Shown here: piece by piece, positions 33,495-42,049 of the stretch
Layout: the number at the start of each line of letters is the position of its first letter
How positions within the stretch are numbered: the first letter of the stretch is position 1
Assembly (NCBI GenBank): GCA_028820935.1
Contig: JAPPHZ010000045.1
Location: 147,150 to 211,149, forward strand
DNA: 64,000 bases
Direction: 5' to 3'
Origin: a bacterium
Lineage (GTDB): Bacteria > Actinomycetota > Acidimicrobiia > Spongiisociales > Spongiisociaceae
Notes under the pieces: generated by a model
What the model was told of the DNA's origin: nothing
What the model saw: only the letters and a program-made list of their open reading frames with translations
Database searches by the model: none
Translations under genes and position numbers: made by a program

Positions 33495-33635
33495 ATGAAG
33501 CGGATGGCGGTGGCGGCAGTTCTGAGCGCGGTGGCAATCGCCTGCGGTGGCGGGGTAGGGTCTGCCAACTACGCTCGACAATCCCGCTACTTAAAGATAA
33601 TCTATTGTAGACAACTAGTGACTAGCACCTATTGA
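33495..33635 (+). CDS. Short lipoprotein-like frame, probably truncated
   Basis: MKRMAVAAVLSAVAIACGGG is a good lipoprotein signal (lipobox AIAC), but only 46 codons follow to a stop and the last 25 are AT-rich with low similarity to coding sequence. The frame runs into the CTAG-rich border. It looks like the 5' end of a lipoprotein gene cut at the module boundary. Confidence 0.4.
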   Translation: MKRMAVAAVLSAVAIACGGGVGSANYARQSRYLKIIYCRQLVTSTY

Positions 33636-33652
33636 CTAGAAACTATATCTAG
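33615..33652. repeat. Cluster of four CTAG sites at the right border of the DUF6338 module
   Basis: CTAG occurs at 33615, 33622, 33636 and 33649 within 38 AT-rich bases. The last contains the serC stop codon. A comparable cluster of four follows the AbiE-like module at 38449-38482. Confidence 0.4.
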
Positions 33653-34770
33653 CTGAGGGTCGCTTCGATCACGTAGTCCAGGCAGGCTACGAGCGCCTCC
33701 ATGTCCGAGCGGGGTATGGAGGGCCAGAGCCCGATACGGAGATGGTTGCCGTCCTTGTGGTAGGGCTCGGTGTCCACTATCCCGTTGGCTCGCAGGGTGG
33801 CCGCCAGTTTGGCCCACGCCAGCGGCCGGTGGAAGTCGATGGTGCCCCCGACCGGTGAGCGCATGGCCGGATCCGCCACGAACGGCTGCGCCATCGGGTG
33901 TTGCTCGGCCCATCCGTAGAGCATGGCGGCGTTGGCGGCGCACCGCTCGGAGGACCAGGCCAGGCCGCCCTGCGCGTTCATCCATTCCACGGTGTCGGCC
34001 AGCATGAAGATCGTGGCCAGGGCGGGCGTGTTGTAGGTCTGGTCGTTGACCGACTTGGACACCGCGGACGACAGCGACAGGAACGGGGGAATCCACCTGC
34101 CCGACCCGGCGATCCCCTCGATTCTCTCCAACGCTCTCGGCGAACACAGGGCCACGTACAGCCCACCGTCCGCTCCGAAGGCCTTCTGGGGCGAGAAGAA
34201 GTAGACGTCGAACTGCCCGGGATCGACCGGCACCGCCCCGGCCGCGGACGTGGCGTCCACCACGGTCAGGCCGTCCGCCTCCACCCGCCGGAGGGGCATG
34301 GTGACCCCGGTGGAGGTCTCGTTGTGGGTGAGGGCGTAGAGATCGATGCGGTCTGACGGAGACGGCACGGGATGCGTGCCGAGAGGCGACTCGATCACCT
34401 CGGGCGCTTCGAGGTGCGGGGCCCCGGTGACCACCCCGACGAACTTCGAGGAGAACGCTCCGAACTTGAGGTGCTGGCTGGCCCGCTCGATCAGGCCGAA
34501 CGCGGCCGCGTCCCAGAAGGCCGATGCGCCGCCGTTACCGAGCACCACCTCGTAGCCGTCGGGCAGGCCGAACAGGTCGGTGAGCCCGGATCTGACCCGT
34601 CCGACCATGTGCCGCACCGTGGGCCGGCGGTGCGAGGTGCCCATGTAGGACCGGCCCGATTCCGCGAGGCGGTCCAAGGTGCCCTGGCGGACCCTGGTGG
34701 GGCCGCACCCGAACCGGCCGTCGGCGGGCAGCAGGTGGCGGGGTATCCGGATCGGGGTGTCTTCTGGCAT
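33649..34770 (-). CDS. serC: Phosphoserine aminotransferase (actinobacterial type)
   Basis: 373 residues. It transaminates 3-phosphohydroxypyruvate to O-phosphoserine in serine synthesis. The start [29 protein letters not shown] and the PLP lysine K196 in [13 protein letters not shown] follow the Mycobacterium/Corynebacterium SerC type rather than the E. coli type. GAGAGGGA lies upstream of ATG 34770; the longer frame upstream overlaps the divergent gene. The 40-base gap to the divergent aminotransferase must hold both promoters. Confidence 0.92.
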   Translation of the reverse strand: MPEDTPIRIPRHLLPADGRFGCGPTRVRQGTLDRLAESGRSYMGTSHRRPTVRHMVGRVRSGLTDLFGLPDGYEVVLGNGGASAFWDAAAFGLIERASQHLKFGAFSSKFVGVVTGAPHLEAPEVIESPLGTHPVPSPSDRIDLYALTHNETSTGVTMPLRRVEADGLTVVDATSAAGAVPVDPGQFDVYFFSPQKAFGADGGLYVALCSPRALERIEGIAGSGRWIPPFLSLSSAVSKSVNDQTYNTPALATIFMLADTVEWMNAQGGLAWSSERCAANAAMLYGWAEQHPMAQPFVADPAMRSPVGGTIDFHRPLAWAKLAATLRANGIVDTEPYHKDGNHLRIGLWPSIPRSDMEALVACLDYVIEATLS

Positions 34771-34810
34771 GTATATCGTTCCCTCTCCAGGACCCGATAC
34801 GGAGAACGTG

Positions 34811-36007
34811 ATGTCAGGATTATCGCAGCGAATCGAATCCATGGCCGAATCGGCCACCATGGCGATCACCGCCAAGGCGAGGGCCCTGCGGGCCGCCGGT
34901 CACGACGTGATCGGCTACGGCGCGGGCGAGCCCGACTTCCCCACCCCCGAACCGATCGTGGCGGCCGCGAGAGCCGCCGCCGCCGACCCTGGCATGCACA
35001 AGTACACCCCGGCGCCGGGCCTCCCCGCGCTGCGGGAGGCGGTGGCCGCCAAGACCCTGCGGGACTCGGGCTACGAGGTGGCGCCGTCGCAGGTGATAGT
35101 CACCAACGGGGGCAAGCAGGGCGTCTACACGGGGATCCACTGCCTGGTCGATCCCGGTGACGAGGTGCTGCTACCGGCGCCCTTCTGGGTCACCTACCCG
35201 GCGGTGGTGGAGCTGGCCGGCGGGGTCACCATCCCCATCGACACCGATGAGACCAGCGGGTTCAAGGTCACGGTCGATCAGCTGGAGGCCGCATACACCC
35301 CCCGGACCAAGCTGCTGATCTTCGTCTCCCCCTCGAACCCGACCGGTGCGGTGTACAGCGCGGCCGAGGTAGCTGAGATCGGCCGCTGGGCGGTGGACCG
35401 CGGCGTGTGGGTCCTCACCGACGAGATATACGAGCACCTCGTGTACGGGGACGCCTCGTTCGCCTCGCTGCCGGTGGAGGTCCCGGAGCTGGCCGAACGT
35501 TGCGTGATCGTCAACGGGGTCGCCAAGACCTACGCCATGACCGGCTGGAGGGTGGGCTGGATGATCGCGCCGGACCACGTGATCAGAGGGGCGACCAAGC
35601 TGCAGGGCCACCTGACATCCAACGTAGGCAACATCGCGCAGGCCGGCGCCGTCGCGGCCGTGTCCGGTCCCCTCGACGACGTCCACATGATGCGGGAAGC
35701 GTTCGACCGGCGCCGCAAGATCATGCACCGGATGCTCAACGAGACCCGGGGCATCGACTGCATCGAGCCGCAGGGGGCCTTCTACTGCTTCGCGTCCGTC
35801 CGGGGAGCACTGGGCCGCCGCGTCGGCGACGCCCACCCCGCCACCTCGCTGGAGCTGGCCGACGTCTGCATAGATCAGGCCGGGGTGGCCTTCGTTCCGG
35901 GCGAGGCGTTCGGCGCTCCCGGCTACGCCCGCTTCTCCTACGCCCTGGGCGACGAGGACCTCGTGACCGGCCTCACCAGGCTCCAAGACCTCCTGGGAAC
36001 CGCCTGA
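34811..36007 (+). CDS. Aspartate/prephenate-type aminotransferase (class I, fold type I)
   Basis: 398 residues. [52 protein letters not shown] and the PLP lysine K239 in [16 protein letters not shown] are the pattern of class Ib aspartate aminotransferases. These interconvert aspartate and oxaloacetate and may also act on prephenate. ATG 34811 matches family N-termini ([15 protein letters not shown]). It is divergent from serC. Twenty bases after the stop lies a pair of palindromic operators. Confidence 0.88.
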   Translation: MSGLSQRIESMAESATMAITAKARALRAAGHDVIGYGAGEPDFPTPEPIVAAARAAAADPGMHKYTPAPGLPALREAVAAKTLRDSGYEVAPSQVIVTNGGKQGVYTGIHCLVDPGDEVLLPAPFWVTYPAVVELAGGVTIPIDTDETSGFKVTVDQLEAAYTPRTKLLIFVSPSNPTGAVYSAAEVAEIGRWAVDRGVWVLTDEIYEHLVYGDASFASLPVEVPELAERCVIVNGVAKTYAMTGWRVGWMIAPDHVIRGATKLQGHLTSNVGNIAQAGAVAAVSGPLDDVHMMREAFDRRRKIMHRMLNETRGIDCIEPQGAFYCFASVRGALGRRVGDAHPATSLELADVCIDQAGVAFVPGEAFGAPGYARFSYALGDEDLVTGLTRLQDLLGTA

Positions 36008-36027
36008 CAGAACCCTGGGATGTCGAA

Positions 36028-36069
36028 TTACTCAATACCCTGAGTAAAATTACTCAGTACGTTGAGTAA
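36028..36069. promoter_or_regulatory. Two tandem palindromic operator-like sites
   Basis: TTACTCA-N6-TGAGTAA occurs twice, at 36028-36047 and 36050-36069, separated by two bases. In the second copy the arms extend to nine bases (36048-36071). Their exact 22-bp period places the two sites two helical turns apart, on the same DNA face, as expected for cooperative dimer binding. They are AT-rich against a GC-rich background. The bound protein is unknown. Confidence 0.6.
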
Positions 36070-36138
36070 TTCGTATCGTTCCAGGTCAGAGCGCTAATCC
36101 AACCCGACCGATGACTTCCAGCCCATCCGAACCCCTGA

Positions 36139-36425
36139 TGGCTCCGCCGCTTCGAGACAGAAGGCGAAGTGGGGCTTAGGGACCGCTCCTCGAGGCCTCA
36201 TCGCAGCCCGGGACGCATACTCACCTAGGTGGAGGACCGGGTGGTGCCGACCGCATAGAGCATCGGGAGGGGCCGCATCTGATGGCCGGCCGGCTCGGTG
36301 TGCCCCGTTCCACGATCTATGCGGTGTTGCGCCGTCGAGCCGCCCAAACGTTCGCCACCCTCGGGTATCCCACAAACTCACCCGACCGTACCGGCCCCAG
36401 ACCAACGGCAAGCCGAACCCGGACG
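36139..36425 (+). pseudogene. IS481-family transposase remnant, internally deleted
   Basis: Reading across frames, WLRRFETEGEVGLRDRSSRP and PHRSPGRILT match the N-terminal helix-turn-helix region of IS481 transposases, followed by stop codons, then RLGVPRSTIYAVLRRR in another frame, then TRPYRPQTNGKPN, the conserved C-terminal motif of the DDE domain. The catalytic core between them is missing. No intact terminal repeats were seen. It marks past insertion between the aminotransferase and the AbiE-like module. Confidence 0.7.
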
Positions 36426-36824
36426 TTGTCTCCTCGGTGGAAAGGGGCCGACACTCACTTCACGGGCCCGTAGGCGGTCGTCGGTGTCAAGGGCTGCCTG
36501 GTTCGTGACGGTCAGCACAGTTCCCGATGCCCCTCACCGACCCCGGCCGCCAGGACGGGAGCCAAGCCGTATACAGACGACGGGAAGTGGACATGCTTTC
36601 GGCAGCGATCAGGTTCTATACAGCTACGGAGGCGACGGTTGTCGAGGAAGGTGGTTTCCGGTTCCTGATGGCAGACGGGTACGGGGCCGACCCTTCGGGG
36701 CCGTGAAACAGCGGAGAGCAACGACTACGGAGCAGGCATGCAAGATCGTGGACCTCTCGCAGAAGAGGGCGCCGAGGCGGCCAAAACCAATGTAAGCTTC
36801 TCTACCTACTATGCTACTTACATT
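36426..36824. other. Gene-less stretch before the AbiE-like module
   Basis: 399 bases with no firm gene. A 37-codon frame from ATG 36593 (MLSAAIRFYTATEATVVEEG) has GGGAAG upstream but no family. AATGTAA (36789-36795) and TTACATT (36818-36824) form an inverted pair with the latter just before the ATG of the antitoxin gene, a possible operator or promoter. Confidence 0.35.
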
Positions 36825-37904
36825 ATGGGTTCGTGCGCGCAGCGTCGGTGGATTGAAGCCCTTCCGGTCGGGTCGGTGTTCCGGTCGGGAGAAGTGCCAG
36901 GCCGGTCGCGGTCCGCGGTTCACGCGTTCTTGAGCCGCGAGACAGCAAAAGGCCCCAAGGCTGCTCTGTGCGACCGGCTCGGCCCTGACCTGTACTGGAA
37001 ACCGACCCGTGACATCTACGGCTGCCCGCAGCTGCCCCCGTTCGACGAAGTGATGCGGAAGGTCGCAGGGCCGGGGTTCGGTGTCGCGGGCCACGCGGCC
37101 GGTCGGGCCGTCGGATGGCTGACACACGGCGGCGAAGAACTGGTCGGTGTAGCCGCGGTGGGTTCGCCCCCCACAACACGTCCAATGCCCGGCTTCGTCA
37201 TACGTAGGCGGTCCAACCAGCGGCGGCAGGAACTGTACCCCGTCGAGGTGGCCTACCTGGAAGCGGTTCGGTTCTTCGACACGTGCCCAGAAGTCGGATG
37301 GGAAGAAGCGTTGCGGATAACAGCTGCCACCGTAGAGCATCATCGGACGGTACGCCCGGATGTTCTCATGTGGGCCGCCCGGTCAGAGCGTTGCGACAAC
37401 GCGGCGCAGCTGCGATCCCGGATAGCCGAAGTCTGCGACGTGGTCGAAGGGCACGTCACCCCCCCTGCCCGTAGGGAACCCCTTCCGGTCTGGCCGGGCC
37501 GCCCCGCGGTGTTGGAAGCGGCGCATCTGCCTGCCCTGATCCAGACAGGCGAAGACGGCCGGGGCCGGGTTGTGCCCGTTTCGCAGTTCATCAAAGACTG
37601 GGCGCACTGGCCCGACAACCGGGTCGCGATGTGCGAACGGGAACCGACCGGTCCGAATCGGTTGGACCTTGTCCGGATCGCTGCCACCGTCCACGCGTTA
37701 TGCGACCGCGACGCTGTCGCGATACCGCCCTGGGTGTGGCGGCACCGATGGCACGAAGACATCCTGATATACGGAGGCCGGCCCCTCAACCAGCGGGACC
37801 GGCTCAACGCGTCGCCTGCCTGCGAATACCATCGCGTCTGGTTCGCGCAGCATCACATAATGGACTACCGGGTGCACGGCATCTGGACCGGCCAAGTCGC
37901 ATGA
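36825..37904 (+). CDS. AbiEi-like antitoxin / regulator of a type IV toxin-antitoxin pair
   Basis: 359 residues from ATG 36825; a frame from 36738 adds 29 unconserved residues. The N-terminus RRWIEALPVGSVFRSGEVPG...SRSAVHAFLSRE...DLYW fits the winged-helix start of AbiEi/DUF6088-like antitoxins, followed by GHAAGRAVGWLTHGGEEL of the core domain. The C-terminal 150 residues are not recognised. AbiEi proteins repress the operon and neutralise a nucleotidyltransferase toxin without direct binding. It overlaps the downstream nucleotidyltransferase gene as ATGA. Many rare codons and an AT-rich promoter suggest transfer. Confidence 0.65.
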   Translation: MGSCAQRRWIEALPVGSVFRSGEVPGRSRSAVHAFLSRETAKGPKAALCDRLGPDLYWKPTRDIYGCPQLPPFDEVMRKVAGPGFGVAGHAAGRAVGWLTHGGEELVGVAAVGSPPTTRPMPGFVIRRRSNQRRQELYPVEVAYLEAVRFFDTCPEVGWEEALRITAATVEHHRTVRPDVLMWAARSERCDNAAQLRSRIAEVCDVVEGHVTPPARREPLPVWPGRPAVLEAAHLPALIQTGEDGRGRVVPVSQFIKDWAHWPDNRVAMCEREPTGPNRLDLVRIAATVHALCDRDAVAIPPWVWRHRWHEDILIYGGRPLNQRDRLNASPACEYHRVWFAQHHIMDYRVHGIWTGQVA

Positions 37905-38452
37905 CCCTCTTCCACATGGATCGAGTGTTGGCACTGCTCCAGGCTGTCGACGATCAGCTCCAAGACGGACCGCCCATACACATCCGAGTTGGGGGCGGTG
38001 TCGGGATGATGAGAGTCAATCCCCACCGGCTCACGGAGGACGTGGACGTGTTCGACCGTTCGTACCCAGACGAGCTACACCGGGCCGCGGCCGCTGTCGC
38101 CAAGAACGAAGGACTTCCTGCCGACTGGCTGAACAACGACATCGCCCACTTCGGTATCGACACGGAAGGGTTCGACACGGACCCATCGCCTCTCTTCGCC
38201 GGGCGGCGGCTCGTTGTCACATCTTTCAGCCTGCGCGCACTGCTCACGCTCAAGCTCCTCGCTGGACGCGAAACGGACACCAGTGACATATTCCTGCTCA
38301 TGCGCGAAACCGGGCTGACCAGCCCAGCGGGGCTCAGAGAGATGCTCGACGACTACTTGGGCTACCAGGAGACGAAGAGCAGCCGTGACTGGGCCTACGC
38401 CCGTGTCGAAGATCTCTGCGCCGACTACCGCACGATGAGATGGGCGCGCTAG
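37901..38452 (+). CDS. AbiEii/DUF6036-like nucleotidyltransferase toxin
   Basis: 183 residues. IHIRVGGGVGMMRVNPHRLTEDVDVFDRSY matches the nucleotidyltransferase core, with the glycine turn followed by the TEDVDV metal-binding acidic pair; LRALLTLKLLAGRETDTSDIFLLM is the helical segment common to DUF6036/AbiEii proteins. AbiEii toxins transfer nucleotides to tRNA or proteins and cause phage abortive infection. Coupled by ATGA to the AbiEi-like gene. The stop codon lies in a CTAG-rich border. Assignment is by motif only. Confidence 0.7.
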   Translation: MTLFHMDRVLALLQAVDDQLQDGPPIHIRVGGGVGMMRVNPHRLTEDVDVFDRSYPDELHRAAAAVAKNEGLPADWLNNDIAHFGIDTEGFDTDPSPLFAGRRLVVTSFSLRALLTLKLLAGRETDTSDIFLLMRETGLTSPAGLREMLDDYLGYQETKSSRDWAYARVEDLCADYRTMRWAR

Positions 38453-38482
38453 ACGACTAGCTGGGCTAGGTGAGAGACCTAG
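38449..38482. repeat. Cluster of four CTAG sites after the AbiE-like module
   Basis: CTAG at 38449, 38457, 38466 and 38479 in 34 bases, beginning at the toxin stop codon. GCTAGGTGAGAGACCTAGG also forms an imperfect hairpin with CCTAGG. It resembles the cluster at 33615-33652. Confidence 0.4.
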
Positions 38483-38776
38483 GTGACAGGCCGATACGGC
38501 GCCGGCCAGGCCCCCTAACCCGCGAGCTCAACACCCCAAGAACCCGAAGAGACCGTGGTGGTGGGGGTGGGGAGTTCTACACCACCTCAGACCTGGGCCT
38601 CTGCAACCCTACCCAGAGGACTCCACAATTGATTGGGCAAGGACTCCACATCTTCCCACCGGGTGAGAATGGACAGTAACCGTTCTGGCCTCGCCTGAGC
38701 GCATGGGCCCTGGGTGTGGGCTGGAGAACTGTCGCTTACCGGGACCTGAGGATGCGGGACGAGGCAGGTCGCCTCG
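38483..38776. other. Gene-less stretch, nothing recognised
   Basis: About 290 bases with no coding similarity. It lies between the AbiE-like module and the broken amidase. Open frames are short and lack ribosome-binding sites. Confidence 0.4.
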
Positions 38777-39369
38777 TCAACCCAGCGGGCGAGGCCCCGA
38801 TGCGAGACCCGGGACACTCACCCGCCGCCCGGCCAGGAGAGCAACCATGGCGGCCTGGGCCTCTTCGGTGGGGGCGACCTCGCTGTGGTCGCCGATGAAG
38901 CACGTGAGCAGGGCAAAGCCCTGGCTCCCGCGGGTCGCATCACCCCGCACCGGCGAATCGATGCTCCCCTGCCTTCCCTCGAAAACCTGCCCGTAACGAT
39001 CTACCAAGAAGTTGTAGGCAATGTCCGGCCAGCCCCTCTCGGAGGACTGTGGTAGCGGTAGAAGCTACGCAGGTACTCGACGGACTCCTCCGGTTCGTAG
39101 TCATTGGACGATGCGCTGTGGTGCACCAACAAGAACCGCACATCTTCCGGCGCTTCCACCAACATGCCCCTCTTTGGCGGCAGGTCAGCAGCCCAAACGT
39201 CCCGAGGATGGATCAGATGGTCCTCAGCAATGCGAACGCCATCGCGCTGAGCAGCGGCGGGCGCAACGACGGCTCCGGGTAGGAGTATCCCTGCTGCCGC
39301 TCCCATTCCCGCCAGCGCCAAGAAGCGGCGGCGAGTAACCGCACTCGAACGTCGCGCAGTGGTCACCAA
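38777..39369 (-). pseudogene. Peptidoglycan-recognition-type N-acetylmuramoyl-L-alanine amidase, frameshifted and truncated
   Basis: The first part has a Tat signal (TRRRFLALAGMGAAAG) and VRFLLVHHSASSNDY, the PGRP/amidase_2 zinc histidine motif, up to FYRYHSPPRG. The frame is then lost; one frame over, GWPDIAYNFLVDRYGQVFEG continues the same domain. A single missing base near 39035-39042 explains the shift. The C-terminus ends abruptly after AMVALLAG, short of the expected zinc-binding end of the domain. The protein would have cleaved peptidoglycan stem peptides outside the membrane. Confidence 0.75.
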
Positions 39370-39703
39370 CTATGAATCCCCCACCGCAGCGCACACTCTC
39401 CCACCGCCGCCCAGGAACGGTCGTCGTTTTGTCAAACTTGTCACCGAAAACACTGTAACCAACGCACATTTGAGGCCCACGTGGCAATACAGCATCTGCC
39501 TGTGCGAGCCCTCTCCAGCTCAGCCACTGTCGATACGGGGGGAGAAACGCCTGGTCAGGGAGCTGAGAGGACGAAGTTATGTCAACTTCTTGCACGGGGA
39601 TAGGTGCGAAACAAGTATGTCATAACTGTTACATAACCCGCTCCCAGCACCGCAACGGGCGGCGATCACGGTGGGAGTTCGGTCGATCGCCGCTCGCCCG
39701 TGG
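39370..39703. other. Intergenic stretch upstream of the broken amidase
   Basis: 334 bases with no gene seen. On the minus strand TTGACA occurs near 39429 and could be the amidase promoter. Near 39577-39636 the inverted words GTTATGTCAAC and GTCATAAC/GTTACATAAC form an AT-rich imperfect palindrome. Nothing else was recognised. Confidence 0.35.
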
Positions 39704-39903
39704 TCAGTGGTTCGCCATGGCGACGTGTTCGGGCCTGACAGGGGTGCGGCTGAGTTCCAGGCCGGTGGCTTCGCGGATGGCGGCCACCACCGCGGCCGTT
39801 GACGAGACGGTGGGCGGCTCCCCCACTCCCTTGGCGCCGAAGGGACCGAACGAACTCGGTTCCTTGATCACCTTGATCTCTATGGGCGGCGCGTCCAGGA
39901 AGG
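39704..39903 (-). pseudogene. 3'-end copy of the molybdopterin dehydrogenase large-subunit gene
   Basis: About 190 bases are nearly identical to 49970-50157, the 3' end of the complete gene. The fragment encodes FLDAPPIEIKVIKEPSSFGP, then GAKGVGEPPTVSST with the catalytic glutamate, and ends PEHVAMANH-stop. Upstream similarity stops at the equivalent of residue about 680, so it is only the last tenth of the gene. It lies in the same orientation as the complete gene, with the surface-protein operon between the two. Confidence 0.8.
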
Positions 39904-40195
39904 CCCGCCCGGCCTCTAGGTTCTCGGCGCGGATCCGTGATTCCTCGCTGATCGGGTAACCCGTCTCTGGACGTGACCCGGGAACCGGACACCGCTAGCC
40001 GGGTTGGGCGCGATGACCCGAACTGTCGATGGCCGCCGGCCATCGGCGACTTCCTGAAGCCCCTTGGAACCAGCAGTCTGGTGTAGATTCTTACATTATC
40101 TGTTGACCGGTGTTCGTTATCTGCTTCTTGATCGTGGCTGTCGAGGCCGTCTATGGCCTTAACCGGGCTGATTGTGTGTATAGAATGTTCACTCT

Positions 40196-42049
40196 ATGCG
40201 AAGGTGGCGCGTATTCTCCACACGTACTACACATATTATGTGTGGGTGCAGACGTCGTGGTGATGTAAGCAACGAGGCCACCCCCCCCCCATTTAGGGGC
40301 CGTTCCAACCGACCGGGATCTCCTGCCGCGGTGAGTTTGCGGGTGGGCCGATCCGTTCGTGTGGCGCCGGTTGTCGCTTTGGTGGCCGTGGTGGGCGTGT
40401 TGGCCTTCGTGGTGCTGGCGGAGTTGCTGGCAGCACCGGCCCCCGAAGCCGACGGGGCGCCCGACGATGACCCCGCCACCGCCGACACCGGCGCCACCGG
40501 CGCCACCGTGGACGGGGTCCCCGCGCCGCTCCGGTCGCGGCGGCTGCTGACCGCCCTGGAGGCGGCGGCCGGTCCCGACGGGGTGTTGCTCACCTGGGAG
40601 GTGGACGAGGCCCTAGCCGAGAGCGTCACCGCCTTCACCTGCGTCTACCGCACGCCTGCTCATCTGCGTCTGGGGGTGTCGGGGGCGGTTCCCTGCAGTC
40701 CGCTGCGCAGCCCGCCCGACGCCCGCTCTCGGACCGTCGCGGGGTTGCCCGAGTACGGCGACTACGACTTCGAGGTGGTGGCGGAGGTGGCGGGCGAACC
40801 GGCCATCCCGTGGCCGGAGCGGGCGCTGCGGGTGCGGGTGGCAGTCACCGAGGATTTGGCGGGGCCGCCCGGTGCGGGACGGGCCGTGACCGGTGAAGGG
40901 CCGCTGGTGGAGGGTTGCGGGCCCGGCGACGGGGTGGGCGACGCGTCGGAGGGTCGGCCCTGGCGCCGCGCCGAGATCGTCTCGGCCGCTCATCTGACCC
41001 ACTACCCGGGGCGGGGCTGGAGCGCGGGTGGTGACCCGGCCGCGGCCCCGGAGTGGCCGGAGCCGCCGTCCCTGGCGGACCTTTTCGACGAGGCCGGCCT
41101 CGACGGCGACACGGTGCGAGAGGCCCTCGACGCCGGTGGCGACCCGGAAGATCGCCAGGCCGCCGCCGCTCAGATCGCCGACGACCGTTCGCTGCCGGCG
41201 CTGGCCCGGGCCGCGGCCGGTACCAAGGCGCTGCTGCGTCCCGGCCCCGAAGGCTGGGAGTTGCGCCTCCACACCAGCTACCCGTTCGGCGCCGACTACG
41301 TCTACCGGGCCGAGCACGCCGTGGCCGGCTGGGACGATCCCGCCCACCCCGCGCTCGGGCCGGCTCTCTGGCAGCGGGAGGGCTGCCCGCCCCGGGACAA
41401 CCCGGACGCCACCCACGACGTGGCCCTCGCGCTGTCTGACGCGGCGGCGGGCGACCGGCGGCTGGCGCATTCGGGATACGGCTGGTGGGCGGTCGCGCCG
41501 GTTGGGATGTTCCCCGAACGGATCGTCGCCACCAAGGGCGGCCTGTCCTTCGGCGACCCGGCGCCGGGGCTTCCCGAGGCCGGTACCCGATGGAGCGGGC
41601 GGGTAGCGGGCCATCTGTTCTGGGACCAGCGCCGCTTCGCCCTGGCCGCCGACCTGGCCCTCACGCTCGACCGGATCGACGGGGAACCGCTCCTCGAGGG
41701 GCGGATCACCGACGTGATGCTGGTCCCGCTCGACCCCGACAGCCTCGAACCCCTGGAAGGCCCGACTCTCAGGTGGCGCTCGCTCGGGCTCCAAGGCGCA
41801 CCCATCGGAGAGGACGGCGCCTGGTCGGGCCTGCTGCAGGTCGGCCCCGAACCGGAGGACGCGCCCACCGAGATGCCCGCCGGCGCCGCTTTCCGGGGCG
41901 ACTGGCGGGCCGCCGCCTACGGACCCGACGCAGGAGAGATCGCCGGACGGCTCCGTCTGTGGACCCCGCTCCCCGAAGGCGCCGACCCGAACACCGACTG
42001 GCCCCGCCAGGTCGTGCTGGTGGCCGGATTCGGAGGGAGCATCCGATGA
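40196..42049 (+). CDS. Membrane-anchored extracellular protein of unknown function, upstream partner of the giant surface protein
   Basis: 617 residues. One membrane segment (about 55-80, VAPVVALVAVVGVLAFVVLAELLA) leaves a large external domain, which starts with an Asp/Ala/Thr-rich linker. A first domain (about 115-210) looks Fn3-like (LLTWEVDEAL... TVAGLPEYGDYDFEVVAEV). The last 45 residues, GDWRAAAYGPDAGEIAGRLRLW, resemble a transferrin-binding/HphA-type barrel end with the AGEIAGRLR pattern. TAGAAT at 40181-40186 lies ten bases before ATG 40196, suggesting a leaderless mRNA; GTG 40331 is an alternative start. A C10 tract lies at codons 29-32. Its stop overlaps the next gene as ATGA. Confidence 0.65.
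   Translation: MRRWRVFSTRTTHIMCGCRRRGDVSNEATPPPFRGRSNRPGSPAAVSLRVGRSVRVAPVVALVAVVGVLAFVVLAELLAAPAPEADGAPDDDPATADTGATGATVDGVPAPLRSRRLLTALEAAAGPDGVLLTWEVDEALAESVTAFTCVYRTPAHLRLGVSGAVPCSPLRSPPDARSRTVAGLPEYGDYDFEVVAEVAGEPAIPWPERALRVRVAVTEDLAGPPGAGRAVTGEGPLVEGCGPGDGVGDASEGRPWRRAEIVSAAHLTHYPGRGWSAGGDPAAAPEWPEPPSLADLFDEAGLDGDTVREALDAGGDPEDRQAAAAQIADDRSLPALARAAAGTKALLRPGPEGWELRLHTSYPFGADYVYRAEHAVAGWDDPAHPALGPALWQREGCPPRDNPDATHDVALALSDAAAGDRRLAHSGYGWWAVAPVGMFPERIVATKGGLSFGDPAPGLPEAGTRWSGRVAGHLFWDQRRFALAADLALTLDRIDGEPLLEGRITDVMLVPLDPDSLEPLEGPTLRWRSLGLQGAPIGEDGAWSGLLQVGPEPEDAPTEMPAGAAFRGDWRAAAYGPDAGEIAGRLRLWTPLPEGADPNTDWPRQVVLVAGFGGSIR
40281..40290 (+). repeat. C10 homopolymer inside the 5' coding region
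   Basis: Ten consecutive C bases encode T-P-P-P. Slippage by one base would shift the frame and end translation early if the ATG at 40196 is used. Such tracts are classical contingency (phase-variation) sites in surface-protein genes of other bacteria; here this is inference. Confidence 0.6.

Noticed and set aside
41485..42045. A longer start for the giant SLH gene (2747 codons)
   Set aside because: This part is antiphase to the preceding real gene, which has proper codon use, and a signal peptide plus ATGA coupling begin at 42046.
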